Assembly (NCBI GenBank): GCA_947044405.1
Contig: CAMRHE010000068.1
Location: forward strand, 1,056,001 to 1,120,000
Direction of reading: 5' to 3'
Source of the DNA: Leptodactylus fallax
Taxonomy: Eukaryota > Chordata > Amphibia > Anura > Leptodactylidae
DNA length: 64,000 bases
This document shows, in pieces, positions 47,921-59,945 of this stretch (position 1 is the stretch's first letter; each line of letters begins with the position of its first letter). A model generated the notes under the pieces. It searched no databases. It saw only the letters and a list, made by a program, of their open reading frames with translations, and was not told the DNA's origin. Position numbers and translations under genes: made by a program.

Positions 47921-49533
47921 CAGTAGAGACCAAAAGTTTGGACACACCTTCTCATTCCAAGAGTTTTCTGTATTTTCATGACTATAAAAATTGTAGATTC
48001 AGACTAAAGGCATCAAAACTATGAATTAACACATGTGGAATTATATACTTAGCAAAAAAGTGTGAAACAACTGAAAATATGTCTTATATTCTAGGTTCTT
48101 CAAAGTAGCCACTTTTTGCTTTGATTACTGCTTTGCACACTCTTGGCATTCTCTTGATGAGCTTCAAGAGGTAGTCACCTGAAATGGTCTTCCAACAGTC
48201 TTGAAGGAGTTCCCAGAGATGCTTAGCACTTGTTGGCCCTTTTGCCTTCACTCTGCGGTCCAGCTCACCCCAAACCATCTCGATTAGGTTCAGGTCTGGT
48301 GACTGTGGAGGCCAGGTCATCTGGCGTAGCACCCCATCACTCTCCTTCTTGGTCAAATAGCCCTTACACAGTCTGGAGGTGTGTTTGGGGTCATTGTCCT
48401 GTTGAAAAATAAATGATGGTCCAACTAAACGCAAACCGGATGGAATAGCATGCCGCTGCAAGATGCTGTGGTAACCATGCTGGTTCAGTATTCCTTCAAT
48501 TTTGAATAAATCCCCAACAGTGTCACCAGCAAAGCCCCCCCACACCATCACACCTCCTCCTCCATGCTTCACGGTGGGAACCAGGCATGTAGAGTCCATT
48601 CGTTCACCTTTTCTGCGTCGCATAAAGACACGGTGGTTGGAACCAAAGATCTCAAATTTGGACTCATCAGACCAAAGCACAGATTTCCACAGGTCTAATG
48701 TCCATTCCTTGTGTTCTTCTTGTGCTTGTTGCCTGTCCTTAGCAGTGGTTTCCTAGCAGCTATTTTACCATGAAGGCCTGCTGCACACAGTCTCCTCCTA
48801 ACAGCTGTTGTAGAGATGTGTCTGCTGCTAGAACTCTGTGTGGCATTGACCTGGTCTCTAATCTGAGCTGCTGTTAACCTGCGATTTCTGAGGCTGGTGA
48901 CTCGGATGAACTTATCCTCCGCAGCAGAGGTGACTCTTGGTCTTCCTTTCCTGGGGCGGTCCTCATGTGAGCCAGTTTCTTTGTAGCGCTTGATGGTTTT
49001 GGCCACTGCACTTGGGGACACTTTCAAAGTTTTCCCAATTTTTCAGACTGACTGACCTTCATTTCTTAAAGTAATGATGGCCACTCGTTTTTCTTTACTT
49101 AGCTGCTTTTTTCTTGCATAATACAAATTCTAACACTCCATTCAGTAGGACTATCAGCTGTGTATCCACCTGACTTCTGAACACCACAACTGATGGTCCC
49201 AACCCCATTTATAAGGCAATAAATCCCACTTATTAAACCTGACAGGGCACACCTGTGAAGTGAAAACCATTTCAGGTGACTACCTCTTGAAGCTCATCAA
49301 GAGAATGCCAAGAGTGTGCAAAGCAGTAATCAAAGGAAAAGGTGGCTACTTTGAAGAACCTAGAATATAAGACATATTTTCAGTTGTTTCACACTTTTTT
49401 GCTAAGTATATAATTCCACATGTGTTAATTCATAATTTTGATGCCTTCAGTGTGAATCTACAACTTTTATAGTCATGAAAATACAGAAAACTCTTGGAAT
49501 GAGAAGGTGTGTCCAAACTTTTGGTCTGTACTG
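47921..49533 (-). mobile_element. Tc1-type transposon, non-autonomous through mutation, with long inverted repeats
   Basis: The outer ends are CAGTAGAGACCAAAAGTTTG on the left and ...CTTTTGGTCTGTACTG on the right, with TA-rich DNA on both sides. The inverted repeats are unusually long: about 265 bp (47,921-48,188 against 49,268-49,533) with a few mismatches. The inner part of the left repeat is the 3' end of the transposase gene, so the right repeat carries a second, non-coding copy of that coding sequence. From memory, the ends resemble a group widespread in fish and amphibians. Confidence 0.92.
48084..49119 (-). pseudogene. Tc1-type transposase, frameshifted
   Basis: Two pieces in different frames make up one transposase. 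The N-terminal piece (about 48,695-49,119) has a helix-turn-helix region with SPSAVAKTIKRYKETG and a GRPRVTS linker. The C-terminal piece (48,084 to about 48,715) has VLWSDES around the first Asp, FQQDNDPKHT around the second, and SPDLNLIEMVW with the Glu. By my count 38 residues lie between the second Asp and the Glu, which would fit a DD38E group. Three lesions are visible: the ATG at 49,119 is out of frame by one base with the following codons, a TGA interrupts the frame at 49,043-49,045, and a frameshift joins the two pieces near 48,690-48,715. NLIE also replaces the usual NPIE. The element cannot make its own transposase. Confidence 0.92.
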
Positions 49534-49540
49534 TATATGT

Positions 49541-49541
49541 G

Positions 49542-49579
<38 letters not shown>
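49541..49579. repeat. TA microsatellite
   Basis: A run of about 17 TA units lies immediately beyond the right end of the Tc1-type element, consistent with TA-rich target preference. Confidence 0.85.
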
Positions 49580-49583
<4 letters not shown>

Positions 49584-50029
49584 GATGGGTGGAGTTTTAC
49601 CCACCTTTTGGGACAGCTGGGTCCCCTTCCTGCCCTCTTTTACCTCTGGGAGCCAGACGCCCTAGTGGGATCAGGGGCCCCTGCTTTACCGATTGCTGGG
49701 GATGAAAAAAAACATATGTATCACCTTCTTACATTTGTGAGTATGGAGAGGCGAGCAGCAACAAAGAGAAAACCGGCAAAATTTTGGGTAAATTGATCAT
49801 AAGTAAGATTCGCTTCCTGGTCTTTGTCTCTGATCGTTGGCCTTTAGCAGTTTTATCAGTTTGCTGGGCAGGTTTGTAATCTCCTTATATTTGCCAGAAT
49901 ATAATCTAGCATTCCAGGGACTGACTGCACCCTCGCCTGGTCCGTACACTATAGAATGTCCTTATGTAATGTATATACCTGTCTCACCAGTTATGGAGTA
50001 CTCTGCAGACTCTTCTTATTGGGATTTAT
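49580..50029. other. No gene recognised
   Basis: Unique or weakly repetitive sequence with no recognised exon or RNA gene. Confidence 0.4.
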
Positions 50030-51015
50030 ATATATACTAGCAGAAGGATCTGGCTTTACACGGGTGTATTTCATTTTTTGTTTGTGTAATGACCCCATAA
50101 GAATTGGCACTGGTCTATTTTGTATGTCGTTTGTGTGTAGTTTAAATAAGTTTCAATTTATAAGAATGCTGACATCCAGTATGGCAGTCCAGTATAGGTA
50201 CGGTCTATTTATGGCTATGTTGTTATGGAAACCTGGTAAATTAAATGTGAACTTATATTGGCTGATACACGTCATACGACTGAATAGTTAAGGACCTGCG
50301 AACTGCTATTGACTAATACAGGTCATAAATAGCTTGGTTGCTATGGAAACCTGTTGTAAAGCTGTGTGTATGTCAAGACTGAAGAACCTGCGAGTTTCCA
50401 TTGGTCCATAAGCGTCATGTGATTATGTGTATCTCAGTTTGGATATCAGTGAAAAACCTGCGATTGGTTGTTATGGAAATCTGGAGTAAAGCTGTGTGTA
50501 TGTGACCTTGTGTAACAGTGGCATCCACAGCACCCTGCCCCTTTAAAGTTGACCTACAGCAGTGAAGAAAAATGGATGGGTTGTTTGGAAACCTGGAGTA
50601 AAACTGTGTGTATATAGCCTTGTGTAACAGTGTCATCCACAGCGCCCTGCGCCTTTAAAGCTGACCTACAGAAGTGAAGACAAAAGGCTGGGTTGTTATG
50701 GAGACCTGGAGTAAAGCTGTGTGCATGTGGAGACTAAGCGCCTGCGAGCTTCTCTTGGCTGATAAGGGACATGTGACTGTGTGTATTGCAGCTGGAATAT
50801 GAGTGAAAGACTTGCAGGTTTCTATTGGCTCATGCAGGTCATTTATTGGCAATACTGTATCTCAGGAACGGTACGTCCTAGATTGCTGAGACCCGGTCTA
50901 AAACCTTCCCGGACACCTGATGTACCTGTGTGCCAAATTTGGTGAAGATCGGTCTACTCGTTTGGTTGCTCTTAAAGAACAGACAGACAGAAACTCATTT
51001 TTATATATATGAGAT
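50030..51015 (+). repeat. Interspersed repeat of about 1 kb with an internal ~113-bp triplication
   Basis: The left side begins ACTAGCAGAAGGATCTGGCT TTACACGGG after a TATATATA tract. The right side ends CCAAATTTGGTGAAGATCGG, then ACAGACAGACAGAAACTC and a TATATATATG tract. From memory, both signatures recur together in dispersed repeats of many animals. The middle contains three copies of a ~113-bp unit starting GGTTGTTATGGAAATCTGGA near 50,467, 50,580 and 50,693. Further diverged copies of ACCTGCGARYTKCTATTGG occur throughout. I cannot assign it to a class. No open frame is convincing. Confidence 0.55.
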
Positions 51016-51529
51016 ATATAGGCTAGGCGATGGTGGAAGTGGGACGTGGTCTGTGGACCTTGCATGGTTGAGACATTGCCTTTAATGGGGCATTAATGTG
51101 ATATTATTAAATTGTGAGGCGGCCTATACTTTTGGTTGTATCTGAAATGATGTCCTTGGGAGTTATAGGTGGTCCCAGATCTGCAGCGGATCATAGATTC
51201 CTTAGGCCCTGTTCACATTACATTCAGATTCTACATCAGAGGTATATGAGTGTTCCAAAATGTGTTTACTAATTTTATTCCTATAATATCTTTGTAGTGT
51301 TGGTAAAGATACAATTATGTATAACCACTGTCACCACTAGGGGGAGCTCAGCAGTTTACAGCATACTGGATTATAATAAAGTTCAATGTATAAACTGTAT
51401 GCAGTCAGCTTAGGAGGACATTTAGTCCCCCATCCTCCTGAACACTGGGGGACCCACCGTTTGGACCCCCCAGCGATTGGACTCTTATTCCCTGTCCTGT
51501 GTATATGGGATAAGAGTCCATAACTGGAC
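51016..51529. other. No gene; dispersed repeat fragments
   Basis: A GTTCACA-type fragment (TAGGCCCTGTTCACATTAC) lies near 51,205. A segment ending CTGGACAACCCCTTTAA at 51,526-51,542 is the right terminus of a TTAA-type element whose left end I could not place. Confidence 0.45.
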
Positions 51530-51536
51530 AACCCCT

Positions 51537-51775
51537 TTAAAGGGTTTGCCGGGACTTACATATTGATGGGCTATTCTTACGACAGGTCATCAATATGCGA
51601 TTGGCAGGGATCTGACACCTGGGACGCCGCTGATCAGCTGTTTGTAGAGGCTGCAATGCCTTTTTCCTGTGCCAATGATATCAGGTTCATCAGTCACATG
51701 GTACAGTAGCAGCTCAGTCCCATTCAACTGAATGGGGCTGAACTGCAATGCGAAATGCACTTATGACTTCCTCGC
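51537..51775 (+). mobile_element. Dispersed TTAA-type MITE, partial copy
   Basis: Starts TTTAAAGGGTTTGCCGGGAC and contains GATCAGCTGTTTGTAGAGG, AGCTCAGTCCCATTCAACTG and GGGGCTGAACTGCAATGC in the family order. It shares its first TTTAA with the end of the preceding element. The right terminus is lost. Confidence 0.65.
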
Positions 51776-53066
51776 TCCTTACTCTAAGGGTAGACCACAA
51801 GGGACAGAATTGCTCCAGATTTTATCTGTGGATCAGCGCTGGCAAAATCTGCAGCGGCTTACTATACCTTGCCAGTGGATAAAATTTTACAATACTATAT
51901 CCTGCAATTTTAACTCTGACCTCTAAGCCTATAGACTAACAATTCTATAGCTTTCTTTGCAGCAGTCACCTTCATTTATACCACAGACATGATTACAATA
52001 GAAGATAACACCTCTATAGATGACACCGCTGAGCCGTCATTACATCACTACTGACCATAGATGATGTCACAGCTTATCTCCTCCCCCTCCCCATGTCTAG
52101 AAACCTCTCCCATAGACCTGAACAGACTATTGCTGCCTATGGCCACGACTGTGCCGTAAAGCAGATCACTAAATGGTTTTAATGAATACGTTGTTAAAGA
52201 ATTTGCGAGACTTTCCCTTTAAAGTCGCTCCGTCCGCCTCTTTTCCTTGCCACGGGACTTTCTGCAGTTCTCTCTTCCCAGTTAAGCATCTCCCTTTTAT
52301 TTTTGGCTCTGTTTTTCACCCATTGAATTAAGTTTTTCCCCCCATCCCCCCGCCTCCTCCGTGGTTGTCACCAGTGTGAATGCTGCTCTGATTTCTCCCT
52401 GTACTGCTATGCATAATTACTCATAATTAGTAGTGTGGGCTGACTGACTATTGATCTTACCAGAATTTAGCATCTGCTCTGCAGACACTGCACTCCAGCA
52501 GAACACTGTGTAATCTCTGCAGCCCGTACCTGTCCTCTGATCGCTGCTGACCCCGCCATCAGTCGCTTCGGCTCGTACACCACCAGTGGCGGCTCCAGGC
52601 CCGCTGCAGAATATCTAGTATATAACGTAAAAAGTGGACAAGGACCACTCCAGGGCTGGCCTGCTTCCTTCTCTTACACCCTGCTCCATGGCTGTCAGAT
52701 CCATAGTCATTGAGAGGGGTGCAGAGACGGATTCCGCCAGTGTGACTGGGCATAGTGTCCTGGCTGGCAGCTTGTAGGAGGAGGTGCTGGCCATCAGTGC
52801 AGCCCACGCAGAGCCGCATGTTGAAGCGCTGGCAAACAATGTGAGCAGGAGAGGGGATGGCGTGCGCCAGTGCCAAGTATAGCCACAGTGATACTAGTCA
52901 GGAGCTGTCTGCAGGTCCTCAGGGACTTTGGGAGTCATACTTGAGTGATCGTGGACTGATGGTGTGCCCGTCCAGAGATGGGGCCTACAGGAGATGGGGC
53001 CTACTCCTCCAAATCTAGAGAGAGTGTGTAGTGTTGGGGCATGAGGGACAGTACCAAGCTCAGAGA
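51776..53066. other. No gene; possible regulatory stretch
   Basis: Around 52,408-52,440 the sequence has CTATGCATAATTACTCATAATTAG-type cores in unique DNA, similar in texture to the other candidate elements. The region 52,555-52,980 has open frames on the minus strand but no recognisable domain. No exon is supported. Confidence 0.35.
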
Positions 53067-56000
53067 GTTGTCTATACATCATACACTACTCGGTATCTAT
53101 ACATCATACAATATTCTGTATGTATACATCATGATCATGTATCTGTACATTATACACTACTCTGTATCTTTACATTATACATTATTCTATATCTATACAT
53201 TATATAATACTCTATCCATACATTATACGCTACTCTGTATCTATACATTATACGCTACTCTGTATCTATACATTATACCCTACACTGTATCTGTACATTA
53301 TTCTATATCTGTACATTATACACTACTCTGTATCTGTACATTATACACTACTCTGTATCTGTACATTATATAATACTCTGTATCTGTACATTATACACTA
53401 CTCTGTATCTGTACATTATTCTATATATGTACATTATACATTATTCTATATATATATATATTATACACTACTGTTTCTATACATTATACACTACTCTATC
53501 TGAACATTATACATTATTCTATATCTTTACATTATACACTACTCTGTATCTGTACATTATATATTCTATATCTACATTATACACTGCTCTGTATCTATAC
53601 ATTATACATTATTCTATATCTATACATTATACACTACTCTGTACATTATACACTACTCAGTATCTATACATTATACAGTTCTCTGTATCTGTACATTATT
53701 CTATATTATATATCTATACATTATACACTACTCTGTATCTGTACATTATACATTATTCTATATCTATACATTATATAATACTCTATCCATACATTATATG
53801 CTACTCTGTATCTATACTGTACATTATACACTACTCTGTATCTGTACATTATTCTATATATGTACATTATACATTATTCTATATATATATTATACACTAC
53901 TGTTTCTATACATTATACACTACTCTATCTGAACATTATACATTATTCTATATCTATACATTATACACTACTCTGTATCTATACATTATTCTATATCTAT
54001 ACATCATACACTACTCTGTATCTTTACATTATACATTATTCTATATCTATACATTATATAATACTCTATCCATACATTATACGCTACTCTGTATCTATAC
54101 TGTACATTATACACTACTCTGTATCTATACATTATACACTACTCTGTATCTATACATTATACACTACGCTGTATCTATACATTATACACTACTCTGTATC
54201 TATACATTATTCTATATCTGTACATTATACACTACTCTGTATCTGTACATTATATAATACTCTGTATCTGTACAGTATACACTACTCTGTATCTGTACAT
54301 TATTCTATATATGTACATTATACATTATTCTATATATATATTATACATTACTGTTTCTATACATTATACACTACTCTATCTGAACATTATACATTATTTT
54401 ATATCTTTACATTATACACTACTCTGTATCTATACATTTTATAATATTCTGTATCTATACATTTTACACTACTCTGCATCTGTACATTATTCTATATCTA
54501 TACATTATACACTACTCTGTATCTATACATTATACACTACTCTGTATCTATACATTATACACTACTCTGTACATTATACACTACTCAGTATCTATACATT
54601 ATACAGTTCTCTGTATCTGTACATTATTCTATATTATATATCTATACATTATACACTACTCTGTATCTGTACATTATACATTATCCTATATCTATACATT
54701 ATATAATACTCTGTATCTGTACATTATTCTATATCTATACATTATACACTACTCTGTATCTGTACATTATACATTATCCTATATCTATATATTATATAAT
54801 ACTCTGTATCTGTACATTATTCTATATCTATACATTATACACTACTCTGTATCTGTACATTATACATTATTCTATATCTATACATTATACACTACTCTGT
54901 ATCTGTACATTATACATTATTCTATATCTATACATTATACACTACTCTGTATCTGTACATTATTCTATATCTGTACATTATACACTACTCTGTATCTATA
55001 CATTATTCTTTATCTATACATTATACACTACTCTGTATCTGTACATTATACATTATTATATATCTATACATTATATAATACTCTGTATCTGTACATTATT
55101 CTATATCTATACATTATACACTACTCTGTATCTGTACATTATACATTATTCTATATCTATACATTATACACTACTCTGCATCTATACATTATTCTATATC
55201 TATACATTATATAATACTCTGTATCTGGACATTATTCTTTATCTATACATTATACACTACTCTGTATCTATACATTATACAGTACTCTGTATCTGTACAT
55301 TATACATTATTCTATATCTATACATTATATAATACTCTGTACATTATACACTACTCTGTATCTGTACATTATACATTATTCTATATCTATACATTATATA
55401 ATACTCTGTACATTATACACTACTCTGTATCTGTACATTATTCTATATCTGTACATTATATATTCTATATCTACATTATACACTACTCTATCTGTACATT
55501 ATACATTATTCTATATCTATACATTGTACACTACTCTGTATCTATACATTATACACTACTCTGTACATTATACATTATTCTATATCTATACATTATATAA
55601 TACTCTGTATCTGTACATTATTCTATATCTATACATTATACACTACTCTGTATCTGTACATTATACATTATCCTATATCTATACATTATATAATACTCTG
55701 TATCTATACATTATTCTATATCTATACATTATACACTACTCTGTATCTATACATTATACAGTACTCTGTATCTATACATTATACACTACTCTGTATCTGT
55801 ACATTATACATTATTATATATCTATACATTATATAATACTCTATCCATACATTATACACTACGCTGTATCTATACATTATACACTACTCTGTATCTGTAC
55901 ATTATTCTATATCTATACATTATACACTACTCTGTATCTGTACATTATACATTATTCTATATCTATACATTATATAATACTCTGTACATTATACACTACT

Positions 56001-56710
56001 CTGTATCTGTACATTATTCTATATCTGTACATTATATATTCTATATCTACATTATACACTACTCTATCTGTACATTATACATTATTCTATATCTATACAT
56101 TGTACACTACTCTGTATCTATACATTATACACTACTCTGTATCTGTACATTATACATTATCCTATATCTATACATTATATAATACTCTGTATCTGTACAT
56201 TATTGTATATCTATACATTATACACTACTCTGTATCTGTACATTATACATTATCCTATATCTATACATTATATAATACTCTGTATCTGTACATTATTCTA
56301 TATCTATACATTATACACTACTCTGTATCTGTACATTATACATTATTCTATATCTATATATTATACACTACTCTGTATCTATACATTATTCTATATCTAT
56401 ACATTATATAATACTCTGTATCTGTACATTATTCTATATCTATACATTATACACTACTCTGTATCTGTACATTATACATTATTCTATATCTATATATTAT
56501 ACACTACTCTGCATCTATACATTAATACTCTGTATCTATACATTATATAATACTCTATACATCATACACTATTCTATCTATACATTATACACTACTCTAT
56601 CTGTACATTATTCTATATCTATACATTATACACTACTCTGTATCTATACAGTATATATTATTATATATCTATACATTATACCCTACTCCTCCTCTTTACA
56701 TTATACTCTG
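53067..56710 (+). repeat. AT-rich ~25-bp minisatellite, 3.6 kb, with higher-order repeats
   Basis: The basic unit TCTGTATCTATACATTATAC plus ACTAC alternates with 18-bp forms (TCTATATCTATACATTAT, TCTGTATCTGTACATTAT). A rare variant, ACTACTGTTTCTATACATT followed by CTATCTGAACATT, recurs near 53,472, 53,903 and 54,352, giving a higher-order repeat of about 430-450 bp. A second marker, ACATTATATATTCTATATCT, recurs near 53,557, 55,456 and 56,030. Long forward open frames (up to about 295 codons of Tyr, Ile, Leu, His and Thr) are artefacts. Confidence 0.95.
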
Positions 56711-57519
56711 TATCCCAATCCTGCTGTTTCTGTTCCTAATACACATTTTAGCACAAGGCCTCCTGCACGTGGCAAGGCCATAATGGCAGAACGTCTATAC
56801 TGTACAGTCAGTTCCATCGCTCATGTTACACTGATGACAGTATAGTGACATCACATGCGGCATTACATCTTCTATGCATTCATCACTCTATTATGTCTTC
56901 TTCCACATCATGTATCACCCTGTACCCACCTGTAGCCCACACTAGACTATACTCTCTGTATACACATCATATACTTCATCACATTCACATGTCTCCCAGC
57001 CTTACACAAAGCTCATATAGTGTCAGAATTATCATCCGTTCCAGCACATTGTTCTCTGTGCCTACTATACCCAAATGCATCACATGTGAAATCCCTATTA
57101 AACCCTATGTTGTATATGTGCATGACACCCACCCGCTGCAGCCTGCTGGATGTTCAGCACGTATCACTTGCATGTCTAGAACCATTAGATGATGCTATTA
57201 GTGATATACGTACGGTATTATCCTGCATGCATTTCTATACTTCCCTACCGTGCACATACATATACATCCTATCTGGTTTACATGCCCCGGACACTGGGAT
57301 CATCACACGGTGTTACATTGTATCCTTCCAATGTATCTGATCAGTGCCGGGCACCTTTACACTGTAAAACAACCGCACAGTGCTGTTCTGTATCCCATCT
57401 ATACACCCACACAGTACTTCAGAGCAACACACGGTATTATTGTGCTCCATCTGAGGCCCAGGAGATAATCTGCCTTGGGCCACCCAGAGCCGCACAAGAA
57501 ACAGGCCGTCTCCATTCAT
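56711..57519. other. No gene recognised
   Basis: Sequence rich in CACAT/TACAC phrases after the array, possibly its far-decayed edge. No exon or RNA gene is recognised. Confidence 0.4.
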
Positions 57520-57800
57520 GAATCGTCTCGCGTTCGCTTCCGTCTGAGCCAGATGACAAATTACATGTGAAGACGGAGCTTTTATAGGCCGCGGCGCTTC
57601 ACATTGATTAATATCTTAACTGATAGGCACATTGGTGATTCAGAAGTATTTACCTTAAAACACTTGCAGTTAATGTGCTCATGGCGGCCGGGCGGTCGTA
57701 CAACCGAATTATCCAATTTTAATTAAACCCCGATGCATAATTTAGAACGGTCCATTTGTGTGGGTTTGACTCATACAGACTGCTGGCGCGTTAACGCTTC
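57520..57800. promoter_or_regulatory. Candidate conserved non-coding element
   Basis: Unique sequence with ATTGATTAATATCTTAAC, GAATTATCCAATTTTAATTA and GATGCATAATTTAG mixed with GC-rich segments (GGCCGCGGCGC near 57,587, GGCGGCCGGGCGG near 57,683). There are no repeats or open frame. It is one of the strongest candidates in the window by texture. Conservation is untested. Confidence 0.3.
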
Positions 57801-58967
57801 GTGTCCTGGTGGAGGCTGATGCAAAGGTGCACTAGATAGGAGGGAAGGTACGTATGACCAGGACTTGTTAGGAGAGGACGAGGGACTAACCTGCGGGAGG
57901 GGTGCACTGGGTTGCACCGAGGCCCAGGAGCCTTGGACTAGGTTCACACTACCACTGGAAGTCCGTTGTGATAGGGTCTGTTTAAAAAAAAAACAAAAAA
58001 AAAAATGGATGTCTATTGTAAACGGACGCTAATGGATCCTCTAAAAAATATAGTAAAAACAGACAAAATTTCTTCCGTTAAAGGGGTTGTCCAGGTTGTA
58101 TTATAACGGACATTAATGGGAAGTAACAGATGTTAAAGGGGTTGTCCGGGGATTGTAATTGACTTAGCTGGTCAGGGGATTGCTGATGATGGACCTGTAT
58201 GTTCCAGGCCATGTCCTGACCTCCGGGTCATGTGATCCAAAGCAAAGTTCTGTGTCCGGGTCGCTCTGCATTTATCTGATCTCATAGGTAATTCATTACC
58301 AATGGTGGTGCATCCCGGGGGTGTAATGCTGCCTCCGGCCACGTCAAGACACCCGGGTCCATTATCAGCGATCCCTTGACTGTCTTGCACCGCAGGTTCT
58401 GCATCTGAAAATAAATCAGTGTCTGCCATCCATCTCTTCCTTCCATTGGAAACAATGGGAGGCAGAATCAGGGTGGACTCTGGTGCTGATTTTGAGGCAA
58501 AATCCACCTACATTTCTACATGTGAACATACCCTAAGGGTGCATGCTTAGGTGTTAGAAGCCATATGAGGCCGAAATCCCGCCCGCGTTGTATTGTTTGA
58601 TCGTGCAGTGTAAGCATGCACCCAAAGCCTCTGGCGGAAGCCTGTTTACCCTGAAAATATTTCGGTTTCCAATGCCCAGTCCTTATTTCTCCTAAAGTAT
58701 TCTCTCAGAGGATAGGTTGGAGGCCCCCCATATACATATGACAGTCTTCCGATCTCTCCAAAATGAGCAGGTTGGTCGACTTTGTGCTGATGTGTATGGG
58801 AGGCCTTTAAGAACCAAGGGCGTAGCTATAGAGGGTGCAGTGGTAGCAGTCATTACCAGGCCTTGGACCCAGTGGGGACCCCAAAGGTAAGTAGGGGCCC
58901 CATTACATATTTGGCAGTGAGGCCCAGGAGCTTCAAACTACACTTCTGGGAAGAACCTTCCTGTGGA
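57801..58967. other. No gene; dispersed repeat fragments
   Basis: TTAAAGGGGTTGTCC termini occur at about 58,078 and 58,134. A GTTCACA-type fragment (GATTTTGAGGCAAAATCC, CATGTGAACATACCCTAAG) lies at about 58,480-58,535. A GGGCGTAGCTATAGAGGGTG fragment lies near 58,818. No host gene is recognised. Confidence 0.5.
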
Positions 58968-59275
58968 CAATTAGAGGTTTTCCGGGACATACAGATTGGT
59001 TACCTATCCTTATCATAGGTCATCAGATTGGTGGGGGTCCGATACCTGGCACCTCTGGTGATCAGCTGGGTTAAGAGGCCACAGTGATCACCCGAACTCT
59101 ATACCAAGCCCTGTGCTGTACATATCATAGGGGCTGTGCTTGTTATTATAGCTCAGTCCCTTCCAAGTGAATGCTGCTGTACTATGAGACTGACTAACAT
59201 GACTTCATCAGCACAGGAAAGAGGCAACAGATAGGCCATCAATATAAAAGTCTAGGAAAACCCCTTTAATAAGAT
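58968..59275. mobile_element. Dispersed TTAA-type MITE, nearly complete copy
   Basis: The left end GAGGTTTTCCGGGACATACA and right end CTAGGAAAACCCCTTTAA are inverted. The interior has ATCCTTATCATAGGTCATCA, GTGGGGGTCCGATACC, GATCAGCTGGGTTAAGAGG and AGCTCAGTCCCTTCCAAGTG in the standard order. A second, partial copy follows directly. Confidence 0.7.
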
Positions 59276-59510
59276 ATTTCCCAGGCTTTGGATAGTCTAT
59301 TGATATCAGATTGTTGGGGTTCTTGGCACCCCCCACAGATCAGCTCATTGAAGGTGCCGGGTGCTCAGCCGGGCGCTGCAGTTTCTTCATTGTTTACGTT
59401 GATCCCTTGACCTGCACACCGTCTTAGTGGCAGTGCAGGGTACTGCAGCTCTGTCCCATCCAAGTCCCCTTTAAACAGCTGATCAGTGGGAGTGCCTAGA
59501 ACTGGATTTC
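59276..59510. mobile_element. Dispersed TTAA-type MITE, partial copy
   Basis: Begins directly after the preceding copy with ATTTCCCAGGCTTTGGATAG. It contains ACAGATCAGCTCATTGAAGG, CAGCTCTGTCCCATCCAAGT and CAGCTGATCAGTGGGAGTG. The right end is missing. Confidence 0.6.
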
Positions 59511-59879
59511 AAACCAATGTGATACATTTCCCTATACAGCGGCGCTCCTGAAGATCTGCATTCACTTAGATGGAAACATGCTGCAGATCCCTGGTGGTCA
59601 GGAGAGCTGCTGTGCAGGTGGGGACCAATAAATATGATGCAGCAGCAAATCAGCGCCGCAGACTTCGCATTTCAGTAGTCTGACCCTCACCACTAGTCCC
59701 AACCAACCCATACAAGGTAAGAACAGCCCTTTACCCCAGCCATGACTATGAGGTCCCTACTGTCTCCATTCTTTGCACTTACCTGTATCATTTTGCCCAG
59801 TTAGCGCCCCCTTCCCATATCTGGTCATTTATTTCATGTCTTCTAGTCGTAGCCCTTGGTCATGCTCACCATGTTATCT
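59511..59879. other. No gene recognised
   Basis: Short unique stretch with no recognised feature. Confidence 0.4.
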
Positions 59880-59945
59880 CTCCTCCCTCCTGTTTATATA
59901 GGCAGTGTATGTCAGTATTATTCGTGTACTATAGTTGTATAATGT
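59880..59945 (+). repeat. Left remnant of an interrupted ~50-bp minisatellite
   Basis: TATATAGGCAGTGTATGTCA followed by GTATTATTCGTGTACTATAG matches the units at 63,385-63,610 beyond the two inserted elements. This places both elements inside one small tandem repeat. Confidence 0.7.

Noticed and set aside
53427..56550. Forward open frames of up to about 295 codons rich in Tyr, Ile, Leu, His and Thr
   Set aside because: They are translations of the AT-rich 25-bp repeat with no sign of coding selection.
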